DNA of 64,000 nt from Ilyomonas sp965199845 (GTDB lineage Bacteria; Bacteroidota; Bacteroidia; Chitinophagales; Chitinophagaceae), in the NCBI GenBank assembly GCA_965199845.1, contig CBDATZ010000042.1:62001-126000 (forward strand). The letters are read 5' to 3'. The notes under the pieces are model-generated. The model saw nothing but the letters and a program-made list of their open reading frames with translations. It was not told the origin of the DNA and searched no databases. This document shows, piece after piece, positions 8,281 through 16,120 of this stretch. How positions within the stretch are numbered: the stretch's first letter is position 1; every line of letters begins with the position of its first letter. A program made the position numbers and the translations under genes.

Positions 8281-8850
8281 TTACAACATTTCCGCCGGTT
8301 CTACAACCGGGTTTACACTTTCTGCCAGCCATAAAAACTCCGTTACAAATATGTCTATACTTTTCTGAAAATTAGAATCTGTCAGGTTGCCTTCTTCATC
8401 AAATTTATCCTGCACCGTTGGTACAATCAACATATAAGGCGAGCCAATGCCGAACAGCGCATTTATCAGCAACTGCATTTGCTGGCTGGCTCTGAGACCG
8501 CCCATCGCGCCGGTTGAAGCCGTAACAATACCAAAGGTTTTTCGTGTTTGCTTTGGAAAATGATCCAGCAGATTTTTCATAGCGCCTGAATAACTTCCGT
8601 TGTATTCGGGGCTTAATAAAATGAACGCTTCTGCGGTAAACATTCTTTCTGCCAAAGGCTGCAATTCCTTAGGCGCTTTATCTGCCGAAGACCAGCCTGC
8701 CTGCAGCAAAGCCGGCACATTCCAGTCGCGCACGTCTATAATACCAACATTATGTTGCGATTTTTGACTAAAATATTTTTGCAGGAACTGCGCCACGCGA
8801 TAGGTAACACTACCTTTACGCGGGCTGCCTGATATAATTTCAATATTCAT
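8281..8850 (-). CDS. NADPH-dependent FMN reductase family protein
   Basis: A 189-residue flavodoxin-fold protein. The FMN phosphate-binding loop SGSPRKGS lies at residues 6-13 and the family motif LLSPEYNGSYSGAMKNLLD near residue 82, as in ArsH/SsuE/azoreductase-like quinone and flavin reductases. The ATG at 8850 (MNIEIISGSPRKG) is preferred over 8877 because the fold begins there. It is the last gene of a three-gene minus-strand operon: MarR regulator, YceI protein, this enzyme, with gaps of only a few bases. The context suggests a role in handling quinones or redox-active compounds under MarR control. Confidence 0.87.
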   Translation of the reverse strand: MNIEIISGSPRKGSVTYRVAQFLQKYFSQKSQHNVGIIDVRDWNVPALLQAGWSSADKAPKELQPLAERMFTAEAFILLSPEYNGSYSGAMKNLLDHFPKQTRKTFGIVTASTGAMGGLRASQQMQLLINALFGIGSPYMLIVPTVQDKFDEEGNLTDSNFQKSIDIFVTEFLWLAESVNPVVEPAEML

Positions 8851-8880
8851 AACTCTACATTTCTCTTCAGACTTCAATTT

Positions 8881-9408
8881 TTACGCCTGTTTTATCAACT
8901 GTATATTCAGCGCAAGTTTCACTTCTTCACCCAACATAACACCACCGGTTTCCAAAGCAGCATTCCACTCTAAACCAAAATCTTTGCGGTTAATTTTACC
9001 GGTAATTTCAAAACCTACTTTCGATTGTCCCCAGGGATCCGTTGTTGCACCGCCAAGCTCAGCGTTTAAGGTTACAGATTTTGTAACGCCATGAATGGTA
9101 AGATCGCCTGTTAATGTATAATCATCACCACCTTTTTTATCAAAAGAAGTAGATGTAAAAGTCAGTTTCGGATATTGCGCCGCGTCAAAGAAATCGCCTG
9201 TTCTCAGGTGTCCGTCTCTTTGTTCGTTGTTTGTATTGATGCTTTCAATATCAGCTTCAAACTGAATTTTTGCATCAGAAAAATCATCCTGACTGCTTTC
9301 CATTGTACCGTCAAACTTGTTGAAGTTTCCGGTAACATTGGTAATCATAAGATGTTTAATCTTGAACGTAATTTCCGAGTGCGCAGGATCAATTTTGTAA
9401 GTTGCCAT
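8881..9408 (-). CDS. YceI-family lipid/isoprenoid-binding protein
   Basis: A 175-residue protein of the YceI-like lipocalin-type family: MATYKIDPAHSEITFKIKHLMITNVTG is the characteristic start, and GDLTIHGVTKSVTLNAEL and the terminal strand pattern follow. Known members bind polyisoprenoids such as ubiquinone-like chains in a beta-barrel. No signal peptide is present, so this version appears cytoplasmic. It lies between marR and the FMN reductase gene with gaps of 2 and about 30 bases, indicating co-transcription. Confidence 0.92.
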   Translation of the reverse strand: MATYKIDPAHSEITFKIKHLMITNVTGNFNKFDGTMESSQDDFSDAKIQFEADIESINTNNEQRDGHLRTGDFFDAAQYPKLTFTSTSFDKKGGDDYTLTGDLTIHGVTKSVTLNAELGGATTDPWGQSKVGFEITGKINRKDFGLEWNAALETGGVMLGEEVKLALNIQLIKQA

Positions 9409-9410
9409 AG

Positions 9411-9887
9411 TTATATGTTTTCAGTTGTTAATAACGAATTTGTATTTATTTTTTCTAGTAATGTATTTAATGTTTTTGCTTCGTTTTCAGTTAATGAAAG
9501 AATGGTATTGTTCAAATCATTTATCTTAACTAAAGTGCTTTCTAATAAAGCAAGACCTTTGTCGGTTAACGAAACAGAAGTCTCGCGTTTGTCTTCTTTC
9601 GATTGTGAGCGTTTAATAAGTTTTTTCGTCACCAAACGATCTGCAATACGGGGCACGTTCGAGCTGCGTTCAATCATTCGCCCGGCAATGTCTTTTACAC
9701 ACATACATTGCGGATACTTGCCTTTTAAAATGCGAAGAACATTGTATTGTTCCGAAGTCAAATCAAACTCTTTCAGCAAAGCACTGACTTGTGTTTTCAA
9801 CACATAAGCCGTGTACATAAGGTTTAAAACCGCTTTCTGTTTTTCGTTGATAAACTTCTGTGTTTGTATCGCTTCTTCCAACTTCAC
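9411..9887 (-). CDS. MarR-family transcriptional regulator
   Basis: A MarR-type winged helix-turn-helix regulator of about 158 residues. The DNA-binding region contains LTSEQYNVLRILKG, CVKDIAGRMIERSSNVPRIADRLVTKKLIKR and the wing SKEDKRETSVSLTDKG. The start is uncertain: the frame is open to an ATG at 9926, but a GTG at 9887 (VKLEEAIQTQKF) sits just after a TATATTTG box, so the longer start would be upstream of the promoter; I prefer GTG 9887. It heads an operon with yceI and an FMN reductase gene. A 12-base palindrome at 9899-9910 overlaps the promoter box and is the likely autoregulatory operator. Confidence 0.87.
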   Translation of the reverse strand: MKLEEAIQTQKFINEKQKAVLNLMYTAYVLKTQVSALLKEFDLTSEQYNVLRILKGKYPQCMCVKDIAGRMIERSSNVPRIADRLVTKKLIKRSQSKEDKRETSVSLTDKGLALLESTLVKINDLNNTILSLTENEAKTLNTLLEKINTNSLLTTENI

Positions 9888-9892
9888 AATGC

Positions 9893-9910
9893 AAATATAT
9901 GTACGTACAT
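9893..9910 (-). promoter_or_regulatory. marR promoter -7 box with overlapping palindromic operator
   Basis: On the minus strand TATATTTG (TAnnTTTG consensus) lies a few bases before the GTG start of marR. It overlaps the perfect palindrome ATGTACGTACAT (9899-9910). A palindrome at the promoter box of a marR gene is a standard arrangement for self-repression; the binding itself is inferred. Confidence 0.5.
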
Positions 9911-9950
9911 GTAATTGGAAAGTCAAAGCATTGTAAAAATATTTTTGTTC

Positions 9951-10008
9951 AACTAAAAAAATAGTTGTTAAACTAAAAGATTAGTTTATCTTCGACTAAA
10001 TTTTTAGT
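9951..10008 (+). promoter_or_regulatory. blaI promoter with three tandem operator dyads
   Basis: Three dyads sharing an ACTA/TAGT core lie side by side: 9951-9966 (AACTA...TAGTT), 9969-9988 (TAAACTAA, AAGA, TTAGTTTA, perfect arms) and 9995-10008 (ACTAAA, TT, TTTAGT). A promoter fits inside: TTG at 9965-9967, 19 bases, then TATCTTCG at 9987-9994 (one mismatch to TAnnTTTG). The central dyad fills the spacer and the third ends 2 bases before the blaI start codon. This is the layout expected for BlaI/MecI-type autorepression. Confidence 0.7.
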
Positions 10009-10010
10009 TC

Positions 10011-10367
10011 ATGAAAAATTTGACCAAAGCCGAAGAGCAAATCATGCAGGTTCTCTGGAAAATAGAAAAAGGTTTTTTGAAAGATATTGTAGATGCGATG
10101 CCTGAGCCAAAACCGCATTCTAATACAGTTGCTACGTTATTAAAAATATTGATAGAAAAAGACTTTGTAGGAACTGAAATTTACGGGCGAATGAATGAAT
10201 ACAAACCGTTGGTGGGCAAGCAGGCTTATTTTAATAATACAATGAATGGTTTGGTAAAAGGATATTTTGACGGCTCGTTTACACAAGCAGTTTCTTTTTT
10301 GGTTGATGAAAAGAAACTGAGCATTGCCGACCTTGAATTATTGTTGAAGCAATTAAAGAAAAAATAA
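10011..10367 (+). CDS. BlaI/MecI/CopY-family transcriptional repressor
   Basis: A 118-residue repressor (Penicillinase_R family). The winged helix spans about residues 1-75 (LTKAEEQIMQVLWKIEKGFLKDIV ... SNTVATLLKILIEKDFV) and is followed by the C-terminal dimerisation part (FDGSFTQAVSFLVDEKKLSIADLELLLKQLK). In BlaI and MecI this second part is cleaved on signal from a BlaR1-type membrane protease. Here the partner gene starts 10 bases downstream, so the two form one operon. Three dyads immediately upstream are the probable operators. There is no beta-lactamase gene nearby, so the regulated target may be the partner protein itself or genes elsewhere. Confidence 0.93.
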   Translation: MKNLTKAEEQIMQVLWKIEKGFLKDIVDAMPEPKPHSNTVATLLKILIEKDFVGTEIYGRMNEYKPLVGKQAYFNNTMNGLVKGYFDGSFTQAVSFLVDEKKLSIADLELLLKQLKKK

Positions 10368-10377
10368 ACTGATTTAT

Positions 10378-12675
10378 ATGCAAGCTGTTTTCATTTATAT
10401 ATTGAAAGCCTGTATTTATTCCGGCATTTTATTTCTCTATTATTTTATTGCGCTGCGCAATAAACAGTTTCATTATTATAACCGTTTTTATTTGCTGATG
10501 ACGGTTGCGCTAAGTCTTATTTTGCCATTTGTAAACCTTGAAGTCTGGACATGGCAAAGCAATAATTCGCAAGTCATTCAACTTATGAATGTCGTGTGGA
10601 CAGATAGTAATGAAGCGATTTCTGAAAGATCAGATTTTACGTTTTCGCCAGAAGTAATGGCTTTTATTGCTACCACGTTTACAGCGTTTTGTTTGTTGAT
10701 TGTTCTTGCTTTTAGCATCATAAAAATAATTCGTTTTAAGCGTACCTATCCTTCTGAAAAAATAGACAACATTCATTTTATCAATACCGATTTAACGCAA
10801 GCGCCATTCTCTTTTTTCAATAACCTGTTTTGGAAAAATTCACTGACTCTTTCTGATACAACAGGCAAGCAAATTTTAAGACACGAGATGACGCATATTC
10901 AGCAGAAACACAGTTGGGATAAGGTTTTCATGCGTATTGTTACATCAATATTCTGGTTAAATCCGTTTTATTGGATGATACAAAAAGAGCTTTCGCTGAT
11001 ACATGAATTTATTGCCGATGAAAAAGCCATTGAAAACAAAGATGCCGAAGCGTTTGCCTTAATGCTATTACAATCGCAATATTCAAAAACAATTTTTTCT
11101 CCTGCCCAATCATTCAATTACTCACCAATAAAAAGAAGATTACGTATGCTTACCACATCAAAAAAAACCAGCTTTAGTTATGCCCGGAGAATTATGATTT
11201 TGCCCTTATTAGCTGCCACTGTTTTATTGTTTGCTTTTAAACTTACACAAAATAAAACTACAGAAGCTACAGCTCATGTAAACGCACCTTTTACGTTGGT
11301 TGTTGATGCCGGGCATGGTGGAAAAGAAGACGGCGCAATAGGTATAAATGATGTTGTTGAAAAGGGCATCAATTTAAATATTGCAAAAAGAATTCAGGAC
11401 CTCGCACCGCAATATGGAATCACGGTTGTAATGACAAGAACAGAAGATGAAACCGTTTCTTTACAACAACGAATGGACATTGTTACAAACAATCATCCTG
11501 ATGCATTCGTATCCATACATGTAATGAATACAGAAGAAAAAGAGACAAATAAAAATGATGTTGAAGTATATATATCCCGAAACGAAACCAGCAAAAATTA
11601 TCAGCAAAGCCGATTGTTGAGCTCCGGCTTGTTACAAGCTGTAAAGGCTGATTTTCCTATAAATGATGCTGTGATGCAGCGAAAAGAAAAGGGTATTTAT
11701 GTGCTTGATTTTAATCCATATCCGGCTGCTCTTATCGAGTGCGGTTATATGAACAATGCCGATAATCTAAAGCAGTTGATGAATGCTGATTATGTAGAAA
11801 AAATGTCGAAAGATATTTTACAGGGAATTGTTGCTTATGCAAATGCTGATAAAACAAACGCATCTATTAGTATAACAGACACAACCGCAAAGCCTTTGTA
11901 CATAGTAGATGGTAAAGAAATTTCGGATGATGAAATGAAGAAGATTGATGCAAATAAAATAGAATCTATAAATGTTTTAAAAGATAGTTCTGCCATTAAA
12001 AAATATGGACAAGAAAAAGGAAAGAATGGTGTTGTATTGATAACAATGAAAAAGGCAAGTAGTAATAATGCTGCTGATTCATCAAAAGGGCTTACAACAC
12101 AAGACATTATCAGAAATTCATCAAAATCAGATTTAGAAAACAAATTATTACTTGTTGATGGAAAGGAAGTAACAAAAGAAGAATTTACTAAAGTGGCAGC
12201 TGATGAAATTGAATCTATATCTGTATGGAAAGATCAACCTGCCGTAAATAAGTTTGGTGAAAAAGGAAGAAACGGCGTTATAGAAATAAAGACGAAACGT
12301 AGCAAAAAAGATTCATCATCCAATACAAGCATTGATTTGAAAAGCAAAACTGTAAATTTTCCGTCTGATAATCTTACAATTCGTGCTGATACATCTTCTA
12401 TGAAGGTTGATAAGAATGCTATGCCTTTAATTTTAATAAATGGAGAAGAAAAAACAAAAGCCGACATGGATAATCTTTCGCAAAATCAAATTGAATCTGT
12501 TAACGTTTGGAAAGGTAATGATGCGATAAAAAAGTTTGGCAATAGAGGTAAAAATGGAGTGATTGATGTAAAAACGAAAAATAATAAATCAGCAGAAACT
12601 TATTTGCCTGCAACGATTATAAAGGATTCAAGTGCAGTTGATAATATAAAGAATGGATATGAACCTGAAAAGTGA
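10378..12675 (+). CDS. M56 (BlaR1-type) protease fused to an amidase domain and three TonB-plug-like repeats
   Basis: A 765-residue multidomain membrane protein. Residues 1-290 form a BlaR1/MecR1 M56 unit: membrane segments near 5-27, 36-53, 92-117 and 272-288, with the zinc motif HEMTH at 169-173 and a likely third ligand in the HEFIADE region (209-215). Residues 303-488 form an Amidase_3 N-acetylmuramoyl-L-alanine amidase with all four key residues: H313 (DAGHGG), E328, H381 (SIH) and E454 (LIECGY). Residues 505-559, 588-641 and 682-735 are three copies of a plug-like unit (LYIVDGKE...IESINVLKD...GKNGVVLITMK). The part after the last membrane segment should be periplasmic. The gene follows blaI directly. 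Inference: a wall-damage sensor that may itself cut or bind peptidoglycan. Confidence 0.9.
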   Translation: MQAVFIYILKACIYSGILFLYYFIALRNKQFHYYNRFYLLMTVALSLILPFVNLEVWTWQSNNSQVIQLMNVVWTDSNEAISERSDFTFSPEVMAFIATTFTAFCLLIVLAFSIIKIIRFKRTYPSEKIDNIHFINTDLTQAPFSFFNNLFWKNSLTLSDTTGKQILRHEMTHIQQKHSWDKVFMRIVTSIFWLNPFYWMIQKELSLIHEFIADEKAIENKDAEAFALMLLQSQYSKTIFSPAQSFNYSPIKRRLRMLTTSKKTSFSYARRIMILPLLAATVLLFAFKLTQNKTTEATAHVNAPFTLVVDAGHGGKEDGAIGINDVVEKGINLNIAKRIQDLAPQYGITVVMTRTEDETVSLQQRMDIVTNNHPDAFVSIHVMNTEEKETNKNDVEVYISRNETSKNYQQSRLLSSGLLQAVKADFPINDAVMQRKEKGIYVLDFNPYPAALIECGYMNNADNLKQLMNADYVEKMSKDILQGIVAYANADKTNASISITDTTAKPLYIVDGKEISDDEMKKIDANKIESINVLKDSSAIKKYGQEKGKNGVVLITMKKASSNNAADSSKGLTTQDIIRNSSKSDLENKLLLVDGKEVTKEEFTKVAADEIESISVWKDQPAVNKFGEKGRNGVIEIKTKRSKKDSSSNTSIDLKSKTVNFPSDNLTIRADTSSMKVDKNAMPLILINGEEKTKADMDNLSQNQIESVNVWKGNDAIKKFGNRGKNGVIDVKTKNNKSAETYLPATIIKDSSAVDNIKNGYEPEK

Positions 12676-12687
12676 TAATAAATATTT

Positions 12688-12730
12688 CTAAAATCAAACA
12701 GCCTGAATCATTCAGGCTGTTTGATTTTAG
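12688..12730. terminator. Bidirectional terminator, 20-bp stem
   Basis: A perfect inverted repeat (arms beginning CTAAAATCAAACAGCC and ending GGCTGTTTGATTTTAG, loop TCA) lies between the convergent M56-amidase gene and purM. Both flanks are A/T-rich. It can terminate both transcripts. Confidence 0.9.
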
Positions 12731-12742
12731 AAAATAGATTCA

Positions 12743-13993
12743 TTAAAACAAATATTCAATTTTTTCATTTCCTGCTTTCAGTTCTAAAATCTTGTCATCA
12801 GAAGTTTCTGTTCGGCCAATCACTTTTGCATCAATTCCCAACTCTTCAGCTATCTCAATCATCTTTTCAGCCGCCGCTTCATTGGTAAATATTTCCAAAC
12901 GGTGACCCATATTAAATACCTGGAACATCTCTTTGTTATCTGCGCCTGAATTTTGTTGTATCAAATCAAAAATAGGCGGTGGTGTAAACAAATTGTCTTT
13001 AATAATTTTTAAAGATTTTGGTAAGTACTTCATACACTTGGTTTGTCCGCCGCCGCTGCAATGAATCACACCATGAATATCGCTGAAATGCTCATCCAGC
13101 AAGCGTTTCATTAACGGTGCGTACGTGCGCGTAGGACTTAACAACAACTTACCAACTTCAAGAAACTGATCGCCAATATCCAACAAATCAGTTACTTTGT
13201 TTTTGCCAATATAAACTACGTGTTTGTTTAAAGATGGTTCAAATGTTTCCGGATATTTTTCCGCATAATATTTACTCAATACATCATGCCTGGCACTTGT
13301 TAAACCATTACTTCCCAAGCCACTGTTGTATTCGCTTTCATACGTGGTTTGCCCATAAGATGCAAAGCCGACAATTATATCACCGGCATCAATTTTTTCA
13401 TTGGTAATAATCCGGCTTTTTTGCTGCCGCGCCATCATCGTTCCATTCACAGCAATGGTTCGTACCACATCGCCTACATCAGCCGTTTCTCCGCCTAAAT
13501 ATTGAATGTTCACGCCAAAGGTTTTCAATGTATCAAAAAATTCCTGCGTGCCATCAATTACAGCTTTCAATACCTCGCCTGGAATAAGTTTTTTGTTCCG
13601 GTCAATGGTAGATGAAAACAACAAATTATCATACACACCAACACAAAGTAAATCATCTAAATTCATAGCAACCGCATCTTGCGCAATGCCTTTCCAAATG
13701 TTTATATCGCCGGTTTCTTTCCAATATAAATAAGCTAATATGCTTTTAGTTCCTGCGCCATCAGCGTGCATAATATTTACAAAATTTGCGTCGCCGCCAA
13801 TAAAGTCGGGATACATTTTGCAGAACGCATATTTATATAAACCTGCATCTAATTTTTGTATTGCTGCATGAACTTCTTCCTTTTGTGCCGACACGCCGCG
13901 TTGCGAATATATGCCCCCGTCTCCTGAAGGGGAGAAGTGAAAGCCCCCAGCCACTAAAGGGGAGTATTGAAAAACATTTGATGAATAATTCAT
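12743..13993 (-). CDS. purM: Phosphoribosylformylglycinamidine cyclo-ligase (AIR synthase)
   Basis: A 416-residue AIR synthase-like protein for the fifth step of purine synthesis (FGAM + ATP to AIR). Family signatures are visible: YSQRGVSAQKEEVHAAI, NIMHADGAGTKS, AQDAVAMNLDDLLCVG, GGETADVGDVVR, the C-terminal GVIHCSGGGQTK and FNMGHRLEIF. The first 28 residues are abnormal: they are encoded by two CTCCCC...GGGGG repeat units (13909-13974), and family homology begins only after them. A TACATTTG box (13999-14006, minus strand) lies 5 bases before the ATG, so the extended start appears genuine. Expressed singly. Confidence 0.88.
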   Translation of the reverse strand: MNYSSNVFQYSPLVAGGFHFSPSGDGGIYSQRGVSAQKEEVHAAIQKLDAGLYKYAFCKMYPDFIGGDANFVNIMHADGAGTKSILAYLYWKETGDINIWKGIAQDAVAMNLDDLLCVGVYDNLLFSSTIDRNKKLIPGEVLKAVIDGTQEFFDTLKTFGVNIQYLGGETADVGDVVRTIAVNGTMMARQQKSRIITNEKIDAGDIIVGFASYGQTTYESEYNSGLGSNGLTSARHDVLSKYYAEKYPETFEPSLNKHVVYIGKNKVTDLLDIGDQFLEVGKLLLSPTRTYAPLMKRLLDEHFSDIHGVIHCSGGGQTKCMKYLPKSLKIIKDNLFTPPPIFDLIQQNSGADNKEMFQVFNMGHRLEIFTNEAAAEKMIEIAEELGIDAKVIGRTETSDDKILELKAGNEKIEYLF

Positions 13994-14060
13994 TGCTGCA
14001 AATGTACAAGCTGAAGAATTGTTTTTGTGCTTTTAAACTCCCCTTTAGAGGATGGGGACT
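13909..14060. repeat. CTCCCC/GGGG repeat units, two inside purM and one before ribF
   Basis: Read on the minus strand, 13974 to 13909 contains CTCCCCTTTAGTGGCTGGGG and then CTCCCCTTCAGGAGACGGGG. A third unit, CTCCCCTTTAGAGGATGGGG, lies on the plus strand at 14039-14058. Each unit is an imperfect hairpin. The first two are translated as part of PurM; the third ends just before the TATCTTTG box of ribF. Confidence 0.8.
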
Positions 14061-14068
14061 TATCTTTG
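14061..14068 (+). promoter_or_regulatory. Candidate ribF -7 box TATCTTTG
   Basis: A perfect TAnnTTTG match, ending 6 bases before the ribF ATG at 14075, which would give a leaderless or nearly leaderless mRNA. No TTG is seen at -33. It directly abuts the third CTCCCC repeat unit. Confidence 0.4.
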
Positions 14069-14074
14069 TTGTTT

Positions 14075-15061
14075 ATGCTGGTTCATAGAGATTTATCACA
14101 TTTACCTCTCTTTCATAATGCTGTTGTTACCATCGGCACGTTTGACGGCGTTCATGCCGGGCATCGAAAAATTATTGAACAGTTAAAAGAAGAAGCCACG
14201 CAAATCGAGGGCGAAACGATTATCATCACCTTTCATCCGCATCCGCGTAAAATTGTTCGCGAAGGTCAAATGGCGGTTCCTATTCTAACGACACTTACTG
14301 AAAAGATCGCTTTGCTGGAATCACTTCACATAGATCATCTCGTTGTCATTCCTTTTAATGAAGCCTTTGCCAATCAATCAGCCGAAGAATACATTCAGAA
14401 TTTTTTGTTCGAAAAATTTCATCCGCATACAATTATTATCGGTTACGATCATAAGTTTGGAAAGGGCAGAAGCGGCGATTATCATTTGCTTGAGCAATAT
14501 GGAGAAATCTTAGGATTTATTGTAAAAGAAATTCCTGAGCAAATACTTAATGAAGTTATTATCAGTTCCACCAAAATACGCGAAGCGTTATTAAAAAGTG
14601 ATGTTGCAACCGCAAACCAATTTCTTACGTATTCTTATTTTTTTGAAGGACTTGTTGTGCGCGGTAATCAACTTGGCAGAACCATCGGTTATCCAACCGC
14701 CAATCTGGAAATAGAAGACAAAGAAAAGCTGGTACCGGGCAATGGTATTTATGCAGTTAAAGTCGGCATTCAGTCTTCATTTTTAAGCCAACAAATTGCA
14801 GATGTATTGCCTCAAACAAAAAACTCAGAAACTCAAATCTTGCAAGGCATGATGAGTATTGGATTGAACCCGACCGTTAATGGTACAAAGCGAACCATTG
14901 AAGTAAACATCTTTGACTTTGATGAAGATATTTATGGCAAAACAATCTCCGTGCATGTAAAATATTATCTCCGTGCCGAAGAAAAGTTCAGCGGGCTTGA
15001 TGCGTTACAAGAGCAGCTTGCCAAAGACAAAGAAACTTCATTGGATATTTTCAATCGTTAA
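14075..15061 (+). CDS. ribF: Bifunctional riboflavin kinase / FAD synthetase
   Basis: A 328-residue enzyme converting riboflavin to FMN and then FAD. The N-terminal FAD-synthetase domain has VVTIGTFDGVHAGHRKII (nucleotidyltransferase GxFDGVHxGH) near residues 17-34, TFHPHPRKIV, and a second IIGYDHKFGKGRSGD motif. The C-terminal flavokinase domain has GRTIGYPTANLEI and GMMSIGLNPTVNG. The ATG at 14075 (MLVHRDLSHLP) is chosen over 14027 because the upstream 16 residues are encoded by a CTCCCC repeat and precede the promoter box. Divergent from purM. Confidence 0.94.
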   Translation: MLVHRDLSHLPLFHNAVVTIGTFDGVHAGHRKIIEQLKEEATQIEGETIIITFHPHPRKIVREGQMAVPILTTLTEKIALLESLHIDHLVVIPFNEAFANQSAEEYIQNFLFEKFHPHTIIIGYDHKFGKGRSGDYHLLEQYGEILGFIVKEIPEQILNEVIISSTKIREALLKSDVATANQFLTYSYFFEGLVVRGNQLGRTIGYPTANLEIEDKEKLVPGNGIYAVKVGIQSSFLSQQIADVLPQTKNSETQILQGMMSIGLNPTVNGTKRTIEVNIFDFDEDIYGKTISVHVKYYLRAEEKFSGLDALQEQLAKDKETSLDIFNR

Positions 15062-15114
15062 TTGTCAATTGTATTCATCAATTTACAATTATCAATAACC
15101 AATTAACAATCAGC
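15062..15114. repeat. Inverted AATTGTCAATTG-type word array
   Basis: AATTGTCAATTGTATTCATC is followed by CAATTTACAATTATCAATAA and CCAATTAACAATCAG, giving overlapping inverted copies between the convergent ribF and holA genes. It may act as a weak bidirectional terminator. Confidence 0.45.
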
Positions 15115-16108
15115 TTACAATCTTCACCGCTAACTCTTTCATCAAATCAGCGTCTTCCGTTCCAATGTCGTCAATACCAATGCTTCGCAGGTTGTATTGA
15201 TGCAACAAAAGCAATACTTTTTCTACACCCATATAACCATATAAAGCTGATGTTTGCAACGCCTGTTTTGCCGCATAAAAGTTATTATAAAATAAAGAAG
15301 CTACTTTCTTTTCGCTCTTATCTTCCAGAGCATAAATGGCGTACACTTTACTAAAGTAATTGTATAACGTTGGCAGCACCAATTGTATAGGTCCGGCTTT
15401 CGGATTGTGTTCAAAATATTGGATAATACGAATGGCTTTTGCCAGGTCTTTTTTGGCTAACGCATCCTGCAATTCATACGGATTAAACTCTTTGCTGATG
15501 CCGATATATTTCTCAATATCTTCTTCTGTTATATTGTTTCTGCCTTTCAGGTTGATGACTAATTTATCTATCTCGTTTGCAATGCGCGATAAATCACTTC
15601 CGATATTATCAACCAGCATTTGCAAGCCTTTATGACTTACCGATAAACCTTGCTTCTGAATGTATTCACTTGTCCACGCAGGCAGCTCGTAATCCTTCAA
15701 TTTGCTGCTGCTCAGCATCTCGCCAATCTTCTTTATCGTCTTCGCAAATTTCGTTCGCGCATCAACCTTTTTATCTTTGTAAGCAATCACCAAAACCGTT
15801 GATGGCAAAGGCTTTTCTACATATCCTTCCAGCTTATCTATATCGCGCATTTGCTGCGCCTCTTTCAACAAAATAACCTGTCGTTCAGCAAACATCGGGT
15901 AACGGCGGCAAGCATTAATAATTGCCGCCCAGTCTGCATCGCGCCCATAAAACACGCTCAAATTAAAGCTCGCTTCGCTTTCATTCAGAATGTTATGTTC
16001 GGCATACTCAACTACCTGGTCTATAAAAAAAGGCTCTTCGCCTTCCAGCCAATATACAGGTTTAAACACACCTTTTTTCCATTCACTAATAATACTTTCC
16101 GCAGACAT
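15110..16108 (-). CDS. holA: DNA polymerase III delta subunit
   Basis: A 332-residue clamp-loader delta subunit. The N-terminal part matches the HolA family (MSAESIISEWKKGVFKPVYWLEGEEPFFIDQVV, YGRDADWAAIINACRRYPMFAERQVILLKEAQQM). The middle and C-terminal regions show VDNIGSDLSRIANEIDKLVINL and the YELQDALAKKDLAKAIRII helix pair. Delta opens the sliding clamp during loading. ATG 16108 is preferred to 16144; a TACATTTG box lies 4 bases upstream at 16113-16120. Confidence 0.9.
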   Translation of the reverse strand: MSAESIISEWKKGVFKPVYWLEGEEPFFIDQVVEYAEHNILNESEASFNLSVFYGRDADWAAIINACRRYPMFAERQVILLKEAQQMRDIDKLEGYVEKPLPSTVLVIAYKDKKVDARTKFAKTIKKIGEMLSSSKLKDYELPAWTSEYIQKQGLSVSHKGLQMLVDNIGSDLSRIANEIDKLVINLKGRNNITEEDIEKYIGISKEFNPYELQDALAKKDLAKAIRIIQYFEHNPKAGPIQLVLPTLYNYFSKVYAIYALEDKSEKKVASLFYNNFYAAKQALQTSALYGYMGVEKVLLLLHQYNLRSIGIDDIGTEDADLMKELAVKIVS

Positions 16109-16112
16109 AAAG

Positions 16113-16120
16113 CAAATGTA
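16113..16120 (-). promoter_or_regulatory. Candidate holA -7 box TACATTTG
   Basis: A perfect TAnnTTTG match on the minus strand, 4 bases before the holA ATG. The same box-to-start spacing is seen at purM and fmt. No -33 element at exact spacing. Confidence 0.4.

Noticed and set aside
9175..9807. A 210-codon rightward frame opposite yceI and marR
   Set aside because: It covers two well-supported genes on the other strand and its translation lacks domain features.
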